Shown: positions 4,432 to 8,011 of the stretch, in pieces
Layout: each line of letters opens with the position of its first letter
How positions within the stretch are numbered: the first letter of the stretch is position 1
Source of the DNA: Helicobacteraceae bacterium
GTDB lineage: Bacteria; Campylobacterota; Campylobacteria; Campylobacterales; Sulfurimonadaceae
DNA: 8,011 nt
Direction of reading: 5' to 3'
Assembly (NCBI GenBank): GCA_030642185.1
Contig: DAOWOG010000040.1
Coordinates: 1-8,011, forward strand
The notes under the pieces: generated by a model
The model's input: only the letters and a program-made list of their open reading frames with translations
Databases searched by the model: none
Told to the model about the DNA's origin: nothing
Made by a program: the position numbers and the translations under genes

Positions 4432-6984
4432 ATGATACGGTACTTATATTTATCTATATCCCTGTTGTTGCTACTCTTGTCAGGATGCGGTGGTGGCGGA
4501 GGGTCAACAACTCCCCAGCAACCCGCCGGAAGTTATTCCTTAAGCGGTTCTCTCAATGTCAATACACAGATGATAATTGACGGCGATACCAATGAGCCAA
4601 AGAACCGCTATTTCAATAATAACGGTGACACATTTGCGCAGACTCAGGATATTTCCAATCCTACAACTATCGGCGGCTACCTTGGCAAAATAAATACGCT
4701 GCCCAATGATATTGACGATGTCTATAAAGTTGAACTGCTTGCCGGACAGCAGATCACTCTCATTGTTTCCGATCCGGATACCAATGATTTTGATCTCTAT
4801 CTGTATGACAGCAACGGTAATGAAGTTTCCAATTCACAGGGCGTCGGAAACTATGAACTGCTTGAAGCCCCCACGGACGGAACCTACTATGTTGATGTCT
4901 ACGGCTACAGTGTTGAAGAAGAAGGCGACAGCGGCGGCATCTACAATCTGATCATTGGTCAGGACAGCAGCGCGTTAAGCACTGCAGAATTTAGAAAAAT
5001 GCAGCTTACAAATCATACTGCTATGGTGGAAAATGAAGTACTTTTTAAATTCGAACCGACTGGCACAACAAAAAGCAGCGCTCCTGTATTTCAGGCAGCA
5101 ATGCGACAGGCCGGCGTAGATGTTCAGTCAACCACAGCCTCTGAGAGCGGTGTTGTGCGTATGGTCTTGAATCCATCAACTGTTTTATCTGCTGCTCCGG
5201 CTGCACAGGCACTCTTTCAACACGATGTCACAGATACGATCAAGGCAATTAAGAAGCTGCGTCGACGCGATGATATCGCTTATGCCGAGCCAAACTATAT
5301 CTATACTGCCAATATGGTGCCTAATGATCCTTACTATAACCTGCAGTGGCACTACCCGCAGATCAACCTGCCCGAAACATGGGATATCACTACGGGAAGT
5401 TCCAATGTCATCGTAGCGGTAATCGATACCGGCGTAGTATTGAGTCATCCCGATCTCTCTACTCAGGTGATTGCGGGTTATGATTTTATCTCTGATCCGC
5501 AGATAAGTAACGACGGCAACGGTATCGACAACAATCCTGATGATCCCGGTGATGGAAACACTCTGCAAGACAGCTCGTTTCACGGTACACATGTGGCCGG
5601 AACGGTTGCTGCTACAACCAACAACAGTATCGGAATTGCCGGTGTAGCCTGGAAAAGCCGTATCATGCCGATTCGTGTACTTGGCAAAGGAGGCGGTTCA
5701 GCCTATGACATTGTCCAGGGAATTCTTTACTCTGCCGGTCTTGCAAATGATTCGGGAACCGTACCTTCAAAAAAAGCGGATATTATCAATATGAGCCTTG
5801 GAATGTCAGCCGCTTCCCAAACAATTGAAAATGCTGTCAATGCCGCCCGTAATGCCGGAGTGATTATCGTGGTTGCAGCAGGCAATGACAATAAGGATGC
5901 ATCCGGTTATTCCCCTGCAGGTCTCAGCAGTGTACTTACGGTCAGTGCCGTGGACTATCGTTCAGACAAAGCCCCTTATTCCAACTTTGGATCTGTCGTT
6001 GATGTTGCGGCACCTGGCGGTGATACCGGTGCAGACAGCAACGGTGATGGCTATGCTGATGGGGTACTCAGCACCGTCTATGACGGATTTAAATTTTATC
6101 AGGGCACTTCAATGGCAGCACCGCATATGGCCGGCGTTATCGCTTTGATGAAAGCTGTCCATCCGAACCTGACACAATTGGATGTGGAAAGACTGCTCTC
6201 AGGCAGCCATCCCAATACAAATCAGGCAATCACCACTGATAAAGGCACAGCAGGAAAAGATATCTATTTTGGTCATGGACTGATCAATGCCCTCGGTGCC
6301 GTCAAGGCAGCGCAGGAGCTTTCCAATACTCCGACAACAACACTGCCGGTACTTTCTGCCGTACCGAACAGTATCTCTTTTAATTCTACTTCGACTACAA
6401 CGACACTCCATCTCAGCAATGCAGGTAACGGCGATCTCATTGTCAGCGAGGTCAGATCAACAGAGTCCTGGCTTAGCGTAACAAAACTGGCTCAGGAAGG
6501 AGATTACAGAGTCACGGCAAATGTACAATCGTTAACTACCGGCGTACACAGTGCAGAAATTGCCGTAAGTTCCAACGGGGGCAACCTAAGTATTCCGGTA
6601 CTCGTCAGCATCTCTACCAATGCAGGCAGTAAAGGCGATATTGGAGAAGTTTATATACTGCTGATCGATCCTGTCACCTACGAGGCAAAAGCTGAAGTAA
6701 GTACATCACAGAGCAATAACTACAATTTTGCTTTTAACAATATTGCTTCAGGCGAATACTTTATTTTTGCCGGTACCGATTTTAACAGTGACTTCTATAT
6801 TGATGATGCTGGTGAGGCCAAGGGTATATTTCCGACTGTTGCACAGCCGGAAATAGTTCTTATAGACCGGGATATGAGCAATATGAATATCACGGTCAAT
6901 TATCAGACCATTCTGCCGTCATCAGCATCTGTAACCGCAGTGAATGATCAGACTTCCGAGATCCTGCGTGTTCGCAGAAAGTAA
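4432..6984 (+). CDS. Lipidated subtilisin-family (S8) serine protease with PPC-like and C-terminal beta domains
   Basis: 850 residues; ATG at 4432 with AAAAGGAG six bases upstream. A lipoprotein signal ends at LSGC with C19, followed by a Gly-rich linker. A PPC-like beta domain lies at about 75-176 (DIDDVYKVELLAGQQ; FDLYLYDSNGN), then an I9-type propeptide-like region at about 198-290 ending in DDIAYAEPNY. The S8 catalytic domain spans about 298-625: Asp332 in VIDTG, His384 in HGTHVAG, oxyanion Asn485 in AAGND, and Ser560 in GTSMAAPH; all are intact, so it should be active. Asp-rich loops at 359-376 and 535-543 (DSNGDGYAD) look calcium-binding. A BACON-like beta domain (638-730) and a final beta domain (735-825) with an EF-hand-like loop (DFNSDFYIDD) follow. 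C19 is the only cysteine. The role is probably surface or extracellular proteolysis. The next gene begins 9 bp after the stop. Confidence 0.93.
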   Translation: MIRYLYLSISLLLLLLSGCGGGGGSTTPQQPAGSYSLSGSLNVNTQMIIDGDTNEPKNRYFNNNGDTFAQTQDISNPTTIGGYLGKINTLPNDIDDVYKVELLAGQQITLIVSDPDTNDFDLYLYDSNGNEVSNSQGVGNYELLEAPTDGTYYVDVYGYSVEEEGDSGGIYNLIIGQDSSALSTAEFRKMQLTNHTAMVENEVLFKFEPTGTTKSSAPVFQAAMRQAGVDVQSTTASESGVVRMVLNPSTVLSAAPAAQALFQHDVTDTIKAIKKLRRRDDIAYAEPNYIYTANMVPNDPYYNLQWHYPQINLPETWDITTGSSNVIVAVIDTGVVLSHPDLSTQVIAGYDFISDPQISNDGNGIDNNPDDPGDGNTLQDSSFHGTHVAGTVAATTNNSIGIAGVAWKSRIMPIRVLGKGGGSAYDIVQGILYSAGLANDSGTVPSKKADIINMSLGMSAASQTIENAVNAARNAGVIIVVAAGNDNKDASGYSPAGLSSVLTVSAVDYRSDKAPYSNFGSVVDVAAPGGDTGADSNGDGYADGVLSTVYDGFKFYQGTSMAAPHMAGVIALMKAVHPNLTQLDVERLLSGSHPNTNQAITTDKGTAGKDIYFGHGLINALGAVKAAQELSNTPTTTLPVLSAVPNSISFNSTSTTTTLHLSNAGNGDLIVSEVRSTESWLSVTKLAQEGDYRVTANVQSLTTGVHSAEIAVSSNGGNLSIPVLVSISTNAGSKGDIGEVYILLIDPVTYEAKAEVSTSQSNNYNFAFNNIASGEYFIFAGTDFNSDFYIDDAGEAKGIFPTVAQPEIVLIDRDMSNMNITVNYQTILPSSASVTAVNDQTSEILRVRRK

Positions 6985-6993
6985 GGGTGTACA

Positions 6994-7506
6994 ATGATGT
7001 CAAAGTTTTGGTTATCTCAAATCCTGGGGGCTTTGCTGATGATGTTAATGTCCGGCTGTATGGCTGCTGATTACCAAGTCAAAACCGAAATGCTTTACGG
7101 CAGCAATAACTGTCATGGGAGTCAGAAAGAGCCATCGCTCAAACTGATTAAAAACGAAAAGGAGTGGTCAGCCTTCTTTTTTAACACAATGGCTGCAGGC
7201 AAACTGCCGCAGCCTGAAGTTCCCGAAGTTGATTTTACCGATTCAGCTCTGCTGGTTATTGACTGGGGAATAAAATCGAGCAGCGGGTATGCAATAAAAT
7301 TCTCAGAGAATGGCAGCACCATTGTCAATAAAGAGCTAAAGATTAATGTAGTACTTGAGACTCCGTCACCGGGACGTATGCATGCACTGATGCTGACCCA
7401 TCCGTGTATTGTCATCAGTGTTCCGGACAAGGGTTATGACAATATCGTTGTCAAGGACCAGAATAAAAAACTCTTCATAAATCTGATAATTCAAAATAAA
7501 GAGTAG
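6994..7506 (+). CDS. PrcB-domain lipoprotein, probable partner of the subtilase
   Basis: 170 residues. ATG at 6994 is served by AAGGG (6983-6987), which overlaps the protease stop codon, so translation is probably coupled. The lipoprotein signal ends at LMSGC with C22. The body matches the PrcB C-terminal-like domain: strand SALLVIDWGIKSSSGYAIKF (84-103, with the W-G-x-K-x-x-x-G-Y core), LETPSPG (121-127) and THPCIVISVP (135-144). C40 and C138 could form a disulphide. In Treponema denticola PrcB is a lipoprotein of the dentilisin complex, needed for stability or maturation of the subtilisin-like PrtP. Its position directly after a subtilase suggests the same kind of help here; this is inference, since PrcB domains also occur away from proteases. 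Confidence 0.82.
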   Translation: MMSKFWLSQILGALLMMLMSGCMAADYQVKTEMLYGSNNCHGSQKEPSLKLIKNEKEWSAFFFNTMAAGKLPQPEVPEVDFTDSALLVIDWGIKSSSGYAIKFSENGSTIVNKELKINVVLETPSPGRMHALMLTHPCIVISVPDKGYDNIVVKDQNKKLFINLIIQNKE

Positions 7507-7522
7507 AGGAAAAAGAGCGCAT

Positions 7523-8011
7523 ATGACCAAAGAACGCGAAGGCGAATTTTTTATGCTTCTGCTCTCCGTGTTGGAAAGTTTGTTTCCGATCCTCGCGATG
7601 TTTGCCATTGCACTGATCGGTTCACTCTACTCCTATGCGCTGATCGTTACTATCGCTACCGTTGTCCTATTGATAATTTTGATCTGGAAAAAGCAGATGC
7701 TGACACTCTTGACACCTGCTGCCCAAAAAGATCTGCTGCTGACATCATTTTTCATCACGCTGCTCTTCCTGCTTGTCTTTTTGGGTCTTCGCTACACTAC
7801 TGCAGGCAATATGGCCGTAATTATCTTTTTACAACTGCTATTTTCCTACCTCTATTTTAATCTTTTCGGTTCGGAAAAACTGACAACTCTGCATTCGTGG
7901 GGTGCACTGATCATGGGTATCGGTGCTATTATTATGCTCTTTCCGGAAGACTTCAGGCTTAACCTTGGCGATGGACTGATACTGGCAGCTGCAGTGATAG
8001 CCCCCATCGCC
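7523..8011 (+). CDS. EamA/DMT-family transporter, partial (runs off the window)
   Basis: The first 163 residues are present, with no stop before the window edge. ATG at 7523 has AAGAG five bases upstream, and the gene begins 16 bp after the PrcB-like stop, so it is probably cotranscribed. Hydrophobic helices lie at about 10-31, 34-56, 72-90, 94-115, 124-141 and from 150 on. Short charged breaks (IWKKQ, GSEKL, PEDFR) separate several of them. The opening EGEFFMLLLSVLESLFPI, LRYTTAGNMAVI after the third helix, and GALIMGIGAIIML are typical of the EamA drug/metabolite transporter family, which usually has ten helices and about 290 residues. The substrate is unknown. A functional link with the protease is not evident. 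Confidence 0.85.
   Translation, partial: MTKEREGEFFMLLLSVLESLFPILAMFAIALIGSLYSYALIVTIATVVLLIILIWKKQMLTLLTPAAQKDLLLTSFFITLLFLLVFLGLRYTTAGNMAVIIFLQLLFSYLYFNLFGSEKLTTLHSWGALIMGIGAIIMLFPEDFRLNLGDGLILAAAVIAPIA

Noticed and set aside
5185..5592. Minus-strand open frame of 135 residues.
   Set aside because: It is antisense to the propeptide and catalytic region of the protease, with low-complexity composition typical of shadow frames and no ribosome site considered convincing.
5873..6148. Plus-strand alternative-frame open frame of 91 residues.
   Set aside because: It overlaps the S8 catalytic core in another frame; the protease motifs decide the real frame.

Overview
The window looks like a chromosomal segment of a Gram-negative bacterium, most likely a Campylobacterota (Epsilonproteobacteria) of the Sulfurimonas/Sulfuricurvum/Sulfurovum kind. 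This is inferred from gene style: AT-rich intergenic DNA, AAGGAG-type ribosome sites, several short lipoproteins, and promoters in which the -10 box is clearer than the -35. No rRNA or other lineage-defining gene is present, so the assignment is tentative. I see no tRNA, rRNA, CRISPR array, insertion sequence or phage gene.

Positions 1-1120 are read on the minus strand. A YigZ/IMPACT-family protein (545-1120) lies upstream of the start of an RND-efflux periplasmic adaptor (HlyD/AcrA type, minus strand from 473). The adaptor frame is interrupted by a single in-frame TAA at 78-80, after which the same frame continues with adaptor-like coiled-coil sequence to the window edge. The gene is therefore either a nonsense pseudogene or carries a sequence error. 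Positions 1211-2629 are read on the plus strand: a SAM-dependent methyltransferase, a one-base-overlapping cysteine-rich CWC protein, and a DUF2628-like membrane protein.

Positions 2582-4227 are read on the minus strand. A lipoprotein with a thioredoxin-like look but no redox cysteines (3730-4227) is followed by a cytoplasmic SRPBCC-fold protein and a secreted START-domain protein, which overlap each other slightly. The START gene also overlaps the convergent DUF2628 gene by 48 bp at their 3' ends. A 204-bp AT-rich divergent region (4228-4431) follows, holding a good promoter for the lipoprotein, an 8-bp inverted repeat around that promoter's -35 box, and an 11-bp-period tandem repeat just upstream of the next gene.

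Positions 4432-8011 are a tight plus-strand operon: an 850-residue lipidated subtilisin-family protease (S8) with complete catalytic residues, a PrcB-domain lipoprotein 9 bp downstream, and the start of an EamA/DMT-type transporter 16 bp further on. Subtilase plus PrcB lipoprotein recalls the dentilisin complex of Treponema denticola (PrtP with PrcB/PrcA), where the lipoproteins support protease maturation or stability. The most interesting inference here is a two-component surface protease system: the subtilase with a dedicated PrcB partner, possibly controlled by an OmpR/PhoB-type regulator at the tandem repeat.
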